From NCBI GenBank assembly GCA_964552195.1, contig CAZKFM010000006.1, positions 1-64,000 of the forward strand: a stretch of DNA of 64,000 nucleotides. The letters are read 5' to 3'. Below are positions 27,199 to 36,303 of the stretch, one piece after another. How positions within the stretch are numbered: the first letter of the stretch is position 1; each line of letters begins with the position of its first letter. Source of the DNA: CAZKAP01 sp964552195. GTDB lineage: Bacteria > Bacteroidota > Bacteroidia > Flavobacteriales > Flavobacteriaceae. The notes under the pieces were generated by a model. The model saw only the letters and a list, made by a program, of their open reading frames with translations, ran no database searches and had not been told where the DNA came from. A program made the translations under genes and the position numbers.

Positions 27199-27227
27199 GG
27201 TTCCCGGAATTCTCTAAAACAGTTCGT

Positions 27228-30200
27228 ATGCAAGACGGAATTTCTGGCAAGGTTGCCAACTTCTTTATACACTCCAAGTTGACCGTGCTGCTCATGGTGG
27301 CGCTCATGATCATCGGAGTTTACAGTTCTTTCCTGATTCCCAGGGAAGAAGAACCTCAGATCGTGGTCCCCATGGCCGACGTAATGGTGGGCTACCCCGG
27401 AGCCTCCCCGGAGGAGGTGGAGAGCCGTGTAGTTCAGCCCCTGGAGAAAATTGTTTCCAACATAAAAGGGGTAGAACATGTACACAGCATGTCGATGAAC
27501 GGCAGGGCTGTGATAGTGGTTCAGTTTTATGTGGGTGAAGATACCGAGCGGTCGTATGTGAAACTCTACGACGAGCTGATGAAACACCGAAACATCTTCC
27601 CGGAAACCGTATATGAACCCATAGTCAAAACACGGTCCATAGATGATGTGCCCATGCTGGGGCTGACCCTCTGGAGCGAGGACTACGACGACCACAATTT
27701 ACGGCTACTGGCCGAGGAGGTGGCCACGGAAATCAAGAAGATCAAAGACGTGTCCATCACCCGGGAGATCGGCGGGCGACCCAGGCAGCTAAAAATCGTT
27801 TTGGATAAGGACCGTATGGCCGGAAACGGCGTGGATGCCCTGGGAGTGATGCAGATGGTCCGAGCCCACAACAGCAGTTCCCAATCCGGCAGCTTCGTCC
27901 GGGGGGATGAGGAATTCCTCGTTACTACCGGTGAATTCCTCAAAGATGCCGAAGACGTCGGTAATATAGTCGTGGGATCCAACAATGAACTTCCCGTTTA
28001 CCTGCATCAGGTAGCGGACATCGAGGACGGACCTTCCAAACCAAAAGACTATGTAGGATTCGGCTACGGCCGGGCTCACGAGGAATACGGAGATGCGCCA
28101 GCATTGTATCCAGCCGTTACCCTTTCGGTAGCCAAGGTGAAAGGGGCCGACGCCATGAAGGTTGCGGACAAGATCCTGGCCAAAATCGATCGGCTTCGGT
28201 CTACCCTGATACCTGACGACGTGCGTGTGGAAGTTACCCGTAACTACGGGGAGACGGCCTCCCACAAGGTAAGCGAACTGCTCACTCACCTGATGGTGGC
28301 CATAGTGGCCGTTACCGTTCTCGTTATGCTGGCCATGGGCTGGAGGGGGGGACTGGTGGTATTCCTTTCTGTCCCGCTGACCTTCGCGCTGACACTGTTC
28401 AGCTACTACATGCTGGGGTATACCCTGAATCGCATTACGCTCTTCGCCCTGGTTTTTGTGGTGGGGATCGTCGTAGACGACAGCATCATTATCGCCGAGA
28501 ACATGCACCGGCATTTCAAATCCCGGCGCTTGCCTTTTGCACAGGCCGCGATCTATGCTATCAATGAGGTGGGCAACCCGACCATACTGGCTACATTTAC
28601 CGTTATCGCAGCCATACTTCCCATGGCATTCGTCTCCGGCATGATGGGCCCCTACATGAGCCCGATGCCCATAGGCGCATCCATTGCGATGATGCTGTCG
28701 CTCTTCGTTGCACTGACCGTAACCCCGTACCTGGGCTATTACTTCCTGCGCGAAAAAGGCAAGGAACACGCAGAAGGCTCCCCTGAGGAGGAACACGGTC
28801 CAGGTTGGATACACCGCCTGTACCATCGCATTGAGAAGCCCCTGCTGGACAGCAGTTCCAAAAGGTGGCTCATGCTGGGTATTACCATCGTTCTCCTGCT
28901 GGGATCATTGGCCATGTTTTTCACCAAGTCCGTAGCGGTAAAAATGCTACCCTTTGACAACAAGAACGAGTTTCAGGTAGTCATTGACATGCCGGAGGGT
29001 TCTACTCTGGAGCGAACGGCCGCGGTAACGACAGAAATCGCACAATACCTGTCCGGCGTACCGGAAGTCGTGAACTATCAGACCTATGCCGGAACCTCCG
29101 CACCTATTACATTTAACGGATTGGTTCGCCACTACGACCTGAGAGGGGGCAGTAACATGGCCGATATACAGGTCAATCTGTTACATAAAGAGCATCGCTC
29201 CGAAGACAGCCATCAGATCGCGACCAGGGTTCGCCCGGAAGTGCAGCGCATAGCAGGCAAGTACGGAGCCAACGCCAAGATCGTCGAAGTTCCCCCGGGT
29301 CCACCGGTCCTGTCCACCCTTGTGGTCGAGGTCTATGGCCCGGATTATCAGCAGCAGATTCAGGTAGCTGAGCAGGTCAAGGACATTTTGAACGAAACTC
29401 CGGACGTAGTGGATATCGACTGGTATGTCGAAGCCCCGCAGACCGAGTACGCCCTGGATATTGACCGGGAAAAGGCCATGATGCACGGGATTGTTCCCCA
29501 GCAGATTGTAGGTAACCTCACCTACCTGATCGGAGAGCACCCCATAGGTACCCTCTACGATGAACGGGCCGACAACCCGGTGGAGATCAACCTGCAATTA
29601 CCGGAGGAAGACCGGGCAGGTATCGAGCTGATACAAACCCTGCAGGTTCGGGGACAACAAGGCCAGATGGTTCCGGTCAGCGACCTGGTGAGGGTAGAGA
29701 AAGGTTCGCTGGACCCCACTATTTATCGCAAGGACCAGAAGCGCGTGGTGTACGTTCTTGCCGATATGGCCGGTGAGCTCGAAAGTCCTGCCTACGCCAT
29801 ACTCGGAATGTCGGAGAAGCTTAATAACATAAGTCTTCCCAAGGGTTATGGCCTTAGTGAACTCTACATGAACCAGCCTGAAGATGAATCCGAATTCTCC
29901 CTAAAATGGGACGGAGAATGGCAGATTACGCTGGAGGTTTTCCGTGACCTGGGAGGAGCTTTCCTGGTCGTCATCATCATCATTTATATGCTTATCGTGG
30001 GCTGGTTCCAGAACTTCCGGACACCCATAGTCATGATGCTGGCCATCCCCCTGTCACTCATAGGAATTGTTCTGGGTCACTGGCTGCTGGGAGCGTTTTT
30101 CACGGCTACCTCCTTTATCGGCATGATTGCCCTTGCCGGAGTTATGGTAAGGAATTCGGTACTCCTGATTGACTTTATCGAAATACGGCTGAAGGAAGGT

Positions 30201-30437
30201 GTCGACCTAAAAACGGCGATTATTGAGGCCGGGGCGGTGCGAACCACGCCCATACTGCTTACCACCGGGGCAGTGGTAATCGGCGCCTCAATCATACTGT
30301 TCGATCCCATATTTCAAGGGCTGGCGATTTCACTGGTCGCAGGAGCCATCGTTTCCACCATGCTCACCCTGGTCGTGGTGCCCCTGATCTATTACATGTC
30401 CGAACGAAAGAAATGGGAAAATCCCCTTAACCCTTAA
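27228..30437 (+). CDS. RND-family efflux permease
   Basis: The 1069-aa protein has the RND layout: TM1 near residues 14-32, a large periplasmic loop, TM2-6 (about 350-500), a mid-chain helix, a second loop and TM8-12 (about 895-1050). TM4 carries VVGIVVDDSIIIAEN with the paired aspartates of proton-driven HAE1/AcrB-type pumps. PREEEPQIVVPMADV and YPGASPEEVESRVVQPLE are family motifs. The substrate is unreadable. Position after an SQR-like gene and before small PII-like and DUF2892 genes suggests a sulfur-linked or stress-linked role, which is inference only. Confidence 0.93.
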   Translation: MQDGISGKVANFFIHSKLTVLLMVALMIIGVYSSFLIPREEEPQIVVPMADVMVGYPGASPEEVESRVVQPLEKIVSNIKGVEHVHSMSMNGRAVIVVQFYVGEDTERSYVKLYDELMKHRNIFPETVYEPIVKTRSIDDVPMLGLTLWSEDYDDHNLRLLAEEVATEIKKIKDVSITREIGGRPRQLKIVLDKDRMAGNGVDALGVMQMVRAHNSSSQSGSFVRGDEEFLVTTGEFLKDAEDVGNIVVGSNNELPVYLHQVADIEDGPSKPKDYVGFGYGRAHEEYGDAPALYPAVTLSVAKVKGADAMKVADKILAKIDRLRSTLIPDDVRVEVTRNYGETASHKVSELLTHLMVAIVAVTVLVMLAMGWRGGLVVFLSVPLTFALTLFSYYMLGYTLNRITLFALVFVVGIVVDDSIIIAENMHRHFKSRRLPFAQAAIYAINEVGNPTILATFTVIAAILPMAFVSGMMGPYMSPMPIGASIAMMLSLFVALTVTPYLGYYFLREKGKEHAEGSPEEEHGPGWIHRLYHRIEKPLLDSSSKRWLMLGITIVLLLGSLAMFFTKSVAVKMLPFDNKNEFQVVIDMPEGSTLERTAAVTTEIAQYLSGVPEVVNYQTYAGTSAPITFNGLVRHYDLRGGSNMADIQVNLLHKEHRSEDSHQIATRVRPEVQRIAGKYGANAKIVEVPPGPPVLSTLVVEVYGPDYQQQIQVAEQVKDILNETPDVVDIDWYVEAPQTEYALDIDREKAMMHGIVPQQIVGNLTYLIGEHPIGTLYDERADNPVEINLQLPEEDRAGIELIQTLQVRGQQGQMVPVSDLVRVEKGSLDPTIYRKDQKRVVYVLADMAGELESPAYAILGMSEKLNNISLPKGYGLSELYMNQPEDESEFSLKWDGEWQITLEVFRDLGGAFLVVIIIIYMLIVGWFQNFRTPIVMMLAIPLSLIGIVLGHWLLGAFFTATSFIGMIALAGVMVRNSVLLIDFIEIRLKEGVDLKTAIIEAGAVRTTPILLTTGAVVIGASIILFDPIFQGLAISLVAGAIVSTMLTLVVVPLIYYMSERKKWENPLNP

Positions 30438-30448
30438 ATGAAGCGCTC

Positions 30449-30754
30449 ATGCACCTCTTGGTTATCACTGCTGTACAGTCCTATGAAAAGGACATCAGGC
30501 GTTTGCTGAAAGAGCATAACGTAAATGCATTCTCCTACATGGATGTCACCGGCTACAAAGATGTTCCCCGCGAACGCAAGGTCGGAAATTGGTTCGCCTC
30601 GGATATGGGCGAGCATCAGTCCACCCTGTTCTACGCTTTTGTGGAGAACGGCAGTACCCAGTCGCTAATGGCTTCCATAGAGGCCTTTAATCTCCAACAA
30701 AAATCCCAATCGCACATACACGCCGCCCTAATGGAGGCCAAAGAAATCATTTAA
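30449..30754 (+). CDS. PII-like small protein (101 aa)
   Basis: This 101-residue protein begins with a beta strand (MHLLVITAV), then a helix with EKDIRRLLKEHNVNAFSYMDVTGYKDVP, and ends with HIHAALMEAKEII. Length and pattern fit the ferredoxin-like fold of GlnB/CutA-type proteins. The T-loop of true PII is not seen, so it belongs to the divergent PII-like group, often found beside transporters. It starts 11 bases after the RND permease and probably modulates the pump or senses its substrate; this is inference. Confidence 0.65.
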   Translation: MHLLVITAVQSYEKDIRRLLKEHNVNAFSYMDVTGYKDVPRERKVGNWFASDMGEHQSTLFYAFVENGSTQSLMASIEAFNLQQKSQSHIHAALMEAKEII

Positions 30755-30763
30755 TCCAAAATC

Positions 30764-30949
30764 ATGAAAACCCGCGTATTACATGCCATCGCCGGCTCAT
30801 TTATACTAATCAGTATATTGCTGGCCGTATACGTCAACATCAACTGGCTGTGGTTTACGGCCTTTGTAGGCGCTAACCTTTTTCAGTCTTCGATCACCAA
30901 CTGGTGTTTGATGAGCGATATACTGGCCCGTTTTGGCCTGAAGGACTAA
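30764..30949 (+). CDS. DUF2892 (YgaP-type) two-helix membrane protein (61 aa)
   Basis: Two hydrophobic segments (about 8-24 and 27-45), with FVGANLFQSSITNWCLMSDILARFG after the first, match the DUF2892 domain fused to or found near rhodanese and sulfide enzymes. It comes 9 bases after the PII-like gene and is the last member of the SQR/efflux run. The Cys in TNWCLM is conserved in the domain as I know it. Confidence 0.8.
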   Translation: MKTRVLHAIAGSFILISILLAVYVNINWLWFTAFVGANLFQSSITNWCLMSDILARFGLKD

Positions 30950-31009
30950 GGACCAGCTTAACCGATAGTTATACGTACCCCCTTTTTCAGAGGGTAAGTG
31001 GGTAGAGAT

Positions 31010-31017
31010 TATCTTTA
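31010..31017 (+). promoter_or_regulatory. Likely -7 box (TATCTTTA)
   Basis: One mismatch to TAnnTTTG, 21 bases before the ATG at 31039. Confidence 0.35.
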
Positions 31018-31038
31018 GGGTTCATCAATCCTTGAAAA

Positions 31039-32070
31039 ATGAACCCAAGAACTCTCTTTTTACCGCTCATGCTGCTCCTCAGCATGGGCATACTGTATCC
31101 GCAAAACCTGGAAATACGGGGGCGTGTGGTCGATGCTGAAACCCGGGAGCCTCTGGTCGGTGTTTCTGTTTTCTTCGACGGCACCTCCATAGGAACCGTT
31201 ACGGACATGAATGGTCAATTCGTGTTGGCTTCCCGATTGCGCATGACCGCCCCTGTTATCATTCAATACCTCGGGTACGAAACACGGGTCCTGTACGAGC
31301 CTGAAGCGGATATGGGTGTGTTGTTGCTCAGCCCTCAACCCGTGGAACTTGAAGAAGTAGTCCTGGAACCGGATACCTGGAGCCGGCGAAAAAAGGAACG
31401 GGTGTTCCTTAAAGAATTTCTCGGGGACTCCCCTATTGGACGGCGGTGCGAAATACGAAACCTGGAAACGGTGCGCATGTACTACAGCGCATCCCAAAAC
31501 AGCCTGCAAGCCTTCCCCTCCGAGCCGCTGATTATTGTAAACCGGACTCTTGGCTATATCCTTACTTACGACCTACAAAGCTTCAAGGCCGTATTCGACC
31601 CCTGGTCCGAAGATGATCTGGGCACCCTGTCGGTAACCTTTGCCGGCCTGGTTCGATTCTCTGCCATGGAAGAAGACCCGCGCAAATACGACCGAAATCG
31701 ACTGAAGGCCTACAGGGGTTCTATATTGCATTTCATGCGAGCTCTGAGGGATGATAACCTCCTGAACGAAGACTTCGGGCTCTATTTCAAAAGCCTGCCT
31801 ACTGCTCGCGACAAGGTCTTGCAACTCCTACCCAACGAGAATGGACTTACTGAGGTAGTACTCAGAAAAAATACGATCGATATCCTCTACGATCGGAAAG
31901 ATCAGTCATTTATGCAGAAAAACGACGATCGCTTCTACATTGACGGTTACGGCAACTACGGTCCTACAAACAGCATTCTTTTCGGAGGGACTATAGGAAG
32001 TCAACGGGTGGGGCGTATGTTGCCTCTGGACTACCGTCCAGACATGGATTCGCAGGCGCAAAAGTCGTAA
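31039..32070 (+). CDS. Exported protein with carboxypeptidase-regulatory-like domain
   Basis: A 343-aa protein with a signal peptide (LLSMGILYPQ). Residues about 25-100 form a CarboxypepD_reg-like beta-sandwich (IRGRVVDAETREPLVGVSVFFDG, TDMNGQFVL), the domain usually found at the start of TonB-dependent proteins. The remaining 240 residues are not a TonB barrel and resemble the soluble parts of flavobacterial carboxypeptidase-like regulatory proteins. There is no lipobox. Function unknown. It appears to be a single gene. Confidence 0.75.
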   Translation: MNPRTLFLPLMLLLSMGILYPQNLEIRGRVVDAETREPLVGVSVFFDGTSIGTVTDMNGQFVLASRLRMTAPVIIQYLGYETRVLYEPEADMGVLLLSPQPVELEEVVLEPDTWSRRKKERVFLKEFLGDSPIGRRCEIRNLETVRMYYSASQNSLQAFPSEPLIIVNRTLGYILTYDLQSFKAVFDPWSEDDLGTLSVTFAGLVRFSAMEEDPRKYDRNRLKAYRGSILHFMRALRDDNLLNEDFGLYFKSLPTARDKVLQLLPNENGLTEVVLRKNTIDILYDRKDQSFMQKNDDRFYIDGYGNYGPTNSILFGGTIGSQRVGRMLPLDYRPDMDSQAQKS

Positions 32071-32241
32071 CACCTGCCTAAAAGGGGGGGTGATCCCCTG
32101 CCCTGCTCACTTCCGAGGCTGTTTAACCTCTAAGTCGAAGTGCGAACAGCCCTCAGTTCTTGAATCAGGGGCTCCTTACCACATATCGCCAGATTTTTAT
32201 CCTAATTATCAGCTTCTTATGCGAATCCCACAAATGCACTG

Positions 32242-32318
32242 AAGCCCTGTCAGTATGATGTTTAGGGCTTTAGTCAGTTTAGTATTAACACGTACTATCT
32301 GAATATTCTGGTCAGTAT
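32242..32318 (+). repeat. Three GTCAGTAT-like direct repeats upstream of the TetR gene
   Basis: GTCAGTAT at 32249-32256, GTCAGTTT at 32273-32280 and GTCAGTAT at 32311-32318 lie in the 325-bp gap 32071-32395. An imperfect hairpin, AAGCCCT (32242-32248) with AGGGCTT (32264-32270), overlaps the first two. The rest of the gap is AT-rich with no gene. These may be binding sites for an unidentified regulator. Confidence 0.35.
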
Positions 32319-32348
32319 AAATTCGCGCCTGTGATTCATGATTTCATA

Positions 32349-32369
32349 TATCTTTGATAGTACTACTAT
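32349..32369 (+). promoter_or_regulatory. -7 box and operator-like palindrome before the TetR gene
   Basis: TATCTTTG (32349-32356) matches TAnnTTTG. Directly after it, ATAGTA-C-TACTAT (32357-32369) is a perfect palindrome 26 bases before the ATG. A palindrome overlapping the transcription start is the usual layout for TetR autoregulation. Confidence 0.5.
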
Positions 32370-32395
32370 TAGACACGTTTTAGTTACACCATTAC

Positions 32396-32986
32396 ATGCC
32401 GCGCACCAAGCAGTTCGACGAAGATCTGGTCCTGGAAAAGGCCATGAACCTCTTCTGGCAGAAGGGGTATCACGATACCAGCATACAAGATCTGGTCGAG
32501 TATTTGGGTATCAACCGGGCGAGTATGTATCACACCTTCGGGGATAAGCAACGACTTTTTATTCGCGCACTGGAGCGTTACCGGGCCAAAGGCCTGGAAT
32601 GGCGGAGACGCATCCTCCAGAAACACGAGGAATCCCCGCTGCAGGCCCTTAGGGAACTCTTCCTGGCTACGGCCAGCCAACTAGCCGGCGACAAGCAGTG
32701 CAGAGGATGCTTCCTGGTAAATTCGGCCGCAGAATTACTTCCCGCTAAGGGAACCATACAGGAATATCTCGATCGCACCGAACAGGAAGAACTTAACATC
32801 TACTGCGAATGTATAGAGCGGGCCGTGCAACTGGGTGAGCTTTCACCCACAACGGATGTACCGCATACCGCCGCCTATCTGGCCGGCCTGCATCACGGCT
32901 TAACCGTAGTCTCCAAATTTGGGAGGAAACCCGAAGAACTGAAGAACATGGTTCGTTTAGGACTTAATGCGCTGAGCCCAAACTGA
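32396..32986 (+). CDS. TetR-family transcriptional regulator
   Basis: The 196-aa protein has an N-terminal TetR helix-turn-helix (LVLEKAMNLFWQKGYHDTSIQDLVEYLGINRASMYHTFGDK, about residues 12-53) and a helical ligand-binding half with RGCFLVNSAAEL (about 102-113). It is 52 bases upstream of a symporter-phosphorylase-kinase operon on the same strand and is its obvious candidate regulator. A palindrome over its own likely start site supports autoregulation. Confidence 0.9.
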   Translation: MPRTKQFDEDLVLEKAMNLFWQKGYHDTSIQDLVEYLGINRASMYHTFGDKQRLFIRALERYRAKGLEWRRRILQKHEESPLQALRELFLATASQLAGDKQCRGCFLVNSAAELLPAKGTIQEYLDRTEQEELNIYCECIERAVQLGELSPTTDVPHTAAYLAGLHHGLTVVSKFGRKPEELKNMVRLGLNALSPN

Positions 32987-33038
32987 TCCACCCCGACAAT
33001 CCTAATATTTAAAGGATTTTTCTATTTTCAGGTAACCA

Positions 33039-34643
33039 ATGAATACCCTGGATTACATCATCATTGCCGTATACTTGATCGGCTTCCTCGGACTCGGCTA
33101 CCTTTTCAAGGAAAACAAGGATTCCAAAGACTACTTTCTGGGTGGGCAGAGCATGGGATGGATTCCCCTGAGCCTCTCTACTATGGCGACTCAGCTCTCC
33201 GCCATCAGCTTCATTTCGGCGCCTGCCTTCGTAGGGCTCAAGGAAGGGGGTGGATTGAAATGGCTGACCTATGAATTCGGAGTCCCTCTGGCCATGGCCT
33301 TCCTCATGGTCGCCCTCATCCCCGCCCTCTATAAATCGGGCATAGTAAGCGTTTATGAATACCTCGAGCGGCGATTCGACGCTTCCTCCAGGCTATTGAT
33401 CAGCCTGGTGTTTCAGGTGAGCCGTTCGGTGGCCACAGGAGTTATGGTATATACCATGGCTCTTATTCTGCAGGCTACCACGGGTGTGGACTTCTGGATT
33501 TCGGTACTGATCATAGGGCTGGTCACGCTCATTTACTCCTTTCAGGGGGGTATGCGTGCCGTGATTTGGGGCGATGTCATACAGATGCTGATACTCTTCC
33601 TCGGAATCGTAATCTGCCTGGCCTATGGACTCGGTGAGCTGGGAGGAATACAAAACTTTCTGACTGAGGTGGATCCCGATCGATTGACCGCCGTAGATTT
33701 CGGCAAATGGGGATTCGACAATGCAGACGGCAAGGACGAATTCGGATTCTGGCCCATGGTCATAGGTGGATTCTTCCTCTATGCCTCTTACTATGGAACC
33801 GATCAGACCCAGACCCAGAGACTGCTCTCCTCACGAAATCTGTCAACCGTCCGAAAATTGCTCCTGGCCAACGGCCTCTTTCGCTTCCCGGTAACCCTGA
33901 CTTACTGTATCATGGGACTTGTATTGGGAACCCTCTACTTCGGTGACCTGGGCTTCCAGGATCAGCTGAGTGAGCTATACAATGCCAACCTGAATAGCCT
34001 CGAAGGCAAGAAAGCGGACCTCATGGTGCCGGTATTTATCATCCGGTATTTACCGAACGGGATCATAGGTATTCTACTCGTTGCTATCCTTTCGGCGGCC
34101 ATGTCTTCCCTGAGCTCGACGGTCAACTCCCTTTCGGCCGTAACGCTGGAAGATTATATAAAGCGCTTCCGCCCCAATATGTCGGATAAGGCCTATGTGC
34201 GTACCTCCCGGTTGCTTTCGGTATTCTGGGGTCTGGTCTGCCTGTTTTTCGCCTTTTTCGCCGGGAAGATCGAGGGAACGGTCATCGAGGTCATCAACAA
34301 AATCGGTTCGATTTTCTTCGGCCCAATACTGGCGATCTTCTTCCTGGCCATGGTCACACGCAGGACTCATGCCTTAGGAGCCAACATAGGCATACTGACC
34401 GGCGTATTCTTCAATATGTACCTGTGGCTCTACGTGCCCGAGATTTTCTGGTTCTGGTGGAATGCCACCGGCTTCCTGATTACTCTGGTCAGCGGCTATG
34501 TTCTCAGCCTTATACTTCCGGGTAGTAAATGGCAGGGGGATGTCGCCTCCATTTCCCCCTCGAGGCGCGAACTGATTCTCTTGTTTTCCTATTTTGGGCT
34601 GATCGTCTGGCTGTCCGCTTCGCTGAAAAACATCCTGAGCTGA
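33039..34643 (+). CDS. Sodium:solute symporter (SSS family)
   Basis: A 534-aa protein with about 13 to 14 transmembrane helices. It has SSS landmarks: YFLGGQSMGWIPLSLSTMATQLSAISFISAPAFVG (about 30-65), GGMRAVIWGDVIQM (about 170) and LSAAMSSLSSTVNSLSAV (about 350), the sodium-site helix. It is an SGLT/PutP-type importer for sugars, polyols or acids. The phosphorylase gene starts 1 base after its stop, so the transported solute should be the phosphorylase substrate, which I infer to be glucosylglycerate or a close glucoside. Confidence 0.9.
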   Translation: MNTLDYIIIAVYLIGFLGLGYLFKENKDSKDYFLGGQSMGWIPLSLSTMATQLSAISFISAPAFVGLKEGGGLKWLTYEFGVPLAMAFLMVALIPALYKSGIVSVYEYLERRFDASSRLLISLVFQVSRSVATGVMVYTMALILQATTGVDFWISVLIIGLVTLIYSFQGGMRAVIWGDVIQMLILFLGIVICLAYGLGELGGIQNFLTEVDPDRLTAVDFGKWGFDNADGKDEFGFWPMVIGGFFLYASYYGTDQTQTQRLLSSRNLSTVRKLLLANGLFRFPVTLTYCIMGLVLGTLYFGDLGFQDQLSELYNANLNSLEGKKADLMVPVFIIRYLPNGIIGILLVAILSAAMSSLSSTVNSLSAVTLEDYIKRFRPNMSDKAYVRTSRLLSVFWGLVCLFFAFFAGKIEGTVIEVINKIGSIFFGPILAIFFLAMVTRRTHALGANIGILTGVFFNMYLWLYVPEIFWFWWNATGFLITLVSGYVLSLILPGSKWQGDVASISPSRRELILLFSYFGLIVWLSASLKNILS

Positions 34644-34644
34644 C

Positions 34645-36303
34645 ATGGAAGATCTCCTCAACCAGCTATATCCCAGGGATGGTGAAATGTTGGCCGAAGG
34701 TCTTCAGGCCTTAAAGGAGCGCTACGGAAATACCTCAGCCCGACATAGCGCACTCAGCCATCGCGATAGCGTATTGATTACCTATGGCGACGGAATCCAG
34801 AGATCCGGTGAGAAATCGCTCTCTACCCTCAATGTATTAGCTACTACGTATCTGGGGGACTGCATAAGCGCTATTCACCTTTTGCCCTGTTTCCCCTACA
34901 GTTCGGATGACGGATTCAGTGTAATCGATTACTACCGCATCAATCCGGACCTGGGAGACTGGCCGGAGATCGCCACCTTGTCGACAGGCTTCGATCTGAT
35001 GTTCGACGCCGTGATCAACCATATGTCGCAGGAATCCGAATGGTTTCAGGCATTCCTGAGAGGCGAACCCCGGTACCAAAACTATTTCATTACCGCTGAT
35101 CCCTCGGAAGACTATAGTCGGGTGGTCCGGCCAAGAGCCCTGCCATTGCTCCACCCCTTCGAAAAGGAGGGTGATACGGTACATGTCTGGACCACATTCA
35201 GCCGGGATCAGGTGGATCTGAATTACAAGGATGCCTGTGTACTGCTGCAGGTCCTGGACATACTGCTCTTCTACGCATCCAGGGGTGCGCGATACCTTCG
35301 CCTGGATGCCATTGCCTTTCTGTGGAAGGAAAGGGGTACGCCCTGTATCCATTTGGATGAGACCCATGCCGTCATTCAGCTAATGCGAAGTGTACTGGAT
35401 GATATTTGTCCGGGCACTGTACTGATCACCGAGACTAACGTTCCCCATAGTGAAAACATCAGTTATTTCGGCAACGGGAGCAATGAGGCCCATATGGTAT
35501 ACAATTTTACCCTACCTCCCCTGCTCGCGCATTCCCTCCACAGCGGGGAGATTGACACCCTGACCCGCTGGGCCCGTTCTCTGGATATACCCGCGGGCAC
35601 CTGCTTCTTCAATTTCACGGCCAGCCATGACGGAATGGGCGTACGACCCCTTCAGGGCATAATCCCGGATACAGCCGTAACCGAACTGGCGCATCACGCC
35701 GAGGCCCACGGAGGTTTTGTTTCGTACAAGGATAATGGGGATGGAACCCAGTCGCCCTATGAACTCAATTGCAACTACCTGGACCTGCTTACCTCACCCA
35801 AAGAAAACGACACCCTCAGGATCGACCGCTTCATGCTCACTCAAAGTATAATGCTTTGCATGCCAGGGGTTCCTGGAATCTACTACCATTCCCTGCTGGG
35901 CTCGTGCAACGACAGGGATGCAGCTCTCGAGTCCGGTATTCCCAGGAGAATAAACCGCGCTAAGCTGGACTTCGATTCGCTGGTACAAGAGTTGAACAGT
36001 ACGGATGATTTCCGAAACCGAATCTTCACCCGCTACCGACAGCTGTTGCAAGTAAGACGCTCGCAGCCGGTATTCAATCCTTTCGGACCTGCTAGCTACC
36101 AAAGTGATGGACTTTTGTTTATAATCACCAGGTCCTCGGAGGAAGAAGAGCTTAAGGCCATCCACAATTTTTCTGGCAAAGTGCAGACTTACTATGCCGG
36201 AGGCGATAACTGGTCCGACCTACTAGGCTTCACCATTTCCAAAGAGGGTCTGATCACGCTGAATCCTTTCGAATTTCGATGGATTAAAAGAGCGAAACGA
36301 TGA
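34645..36303 (+). CDS. GH13_18 sugar phosphorylase, probably glucosylglycerate phosphorylase
   Basis: The 552-aa protein belongs to the sucrose-phosphorylase branch of alpha-amylase-like enzymes: HLLPCFPYSSDDGFSVIDY near residue 78, nucleophile in RLDAIAFLWKE (about 216-226), acid/base in ITETNVPH (about 262), and a third Asp in FTASHDGMGVRPL (about 332). The branch includes phosphorylases for sucrose, sucrose-6-phosphate, glucosylglycerol and glucosylglycerate. The next gene overlaps its stop by ATGA and encodes glycerate kinase, so 2-O-alpha-glucosylglycerate plus phosphate giving glucose-1-phosphate and glycerate is the best fit. Sucrose is the main alternative. It has no signal peptide and acts in the cytosol. 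Confidence 0.8.
   Translation: MEDLLNQLYPRDGEMLAEGLQALKERYGNTSARHSALSHRDSVLITYGDGIQRSGEKSLSTLNVLATTYLGDCISAIHLLPCFPYSSDDGFSVIDYYRINPDLGDWPEIATLSTGFDLMFDAVINHMSQESEWFQAFLRGEPRYQNYFITADPSEDYSRVVRPRALPLLHPFEKEGDTVHVWTTFSRDQVDLNYKDACVLLQVLDILLFYASRGARYLRLDAIAFLWKERGTPCIHLDETHAVIQLMRSVLDDICPGTVLITETNVPHSENISYFGNGSNEAHMVYNFTLPPLLAHSLHSGEIDTLTRWARSLDIPAGTCFFNFTASHDGMGVRPLQGIIPDTAVTELAHHAEAHGGFVSYKDNGDGTQSPYELNCNYLDLLTSPKENDTLRIDRFMLTQSIMLCMPGVPGIYYHSLLGSCNDRDAALESGIPRRINRAKLDFDSLVQELNSTDDFRNRIFTRYRQLLQVRRSQPVFNPFGPASYQSDGLLFIITRSSEEEELKAIHNFSGKVQTYYAGGDNWSDLLGFTISKEGLITLNPFEFRWIKRAKR

Noticed and set aside
27789..28826. Open 345-codon frame on the minus strand
   Set aside because: It is a shadow of the RND permease, rich in His, Gln and Gly with no domain.
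34645..36303. Simple naming as sucrose phosphorylase
   Set aside because: The same motifs occur in several GH13_18 specificities, and the overlapping glycerate kinase gene favours glucosylglycerate; no fructokinase gene is nearby.
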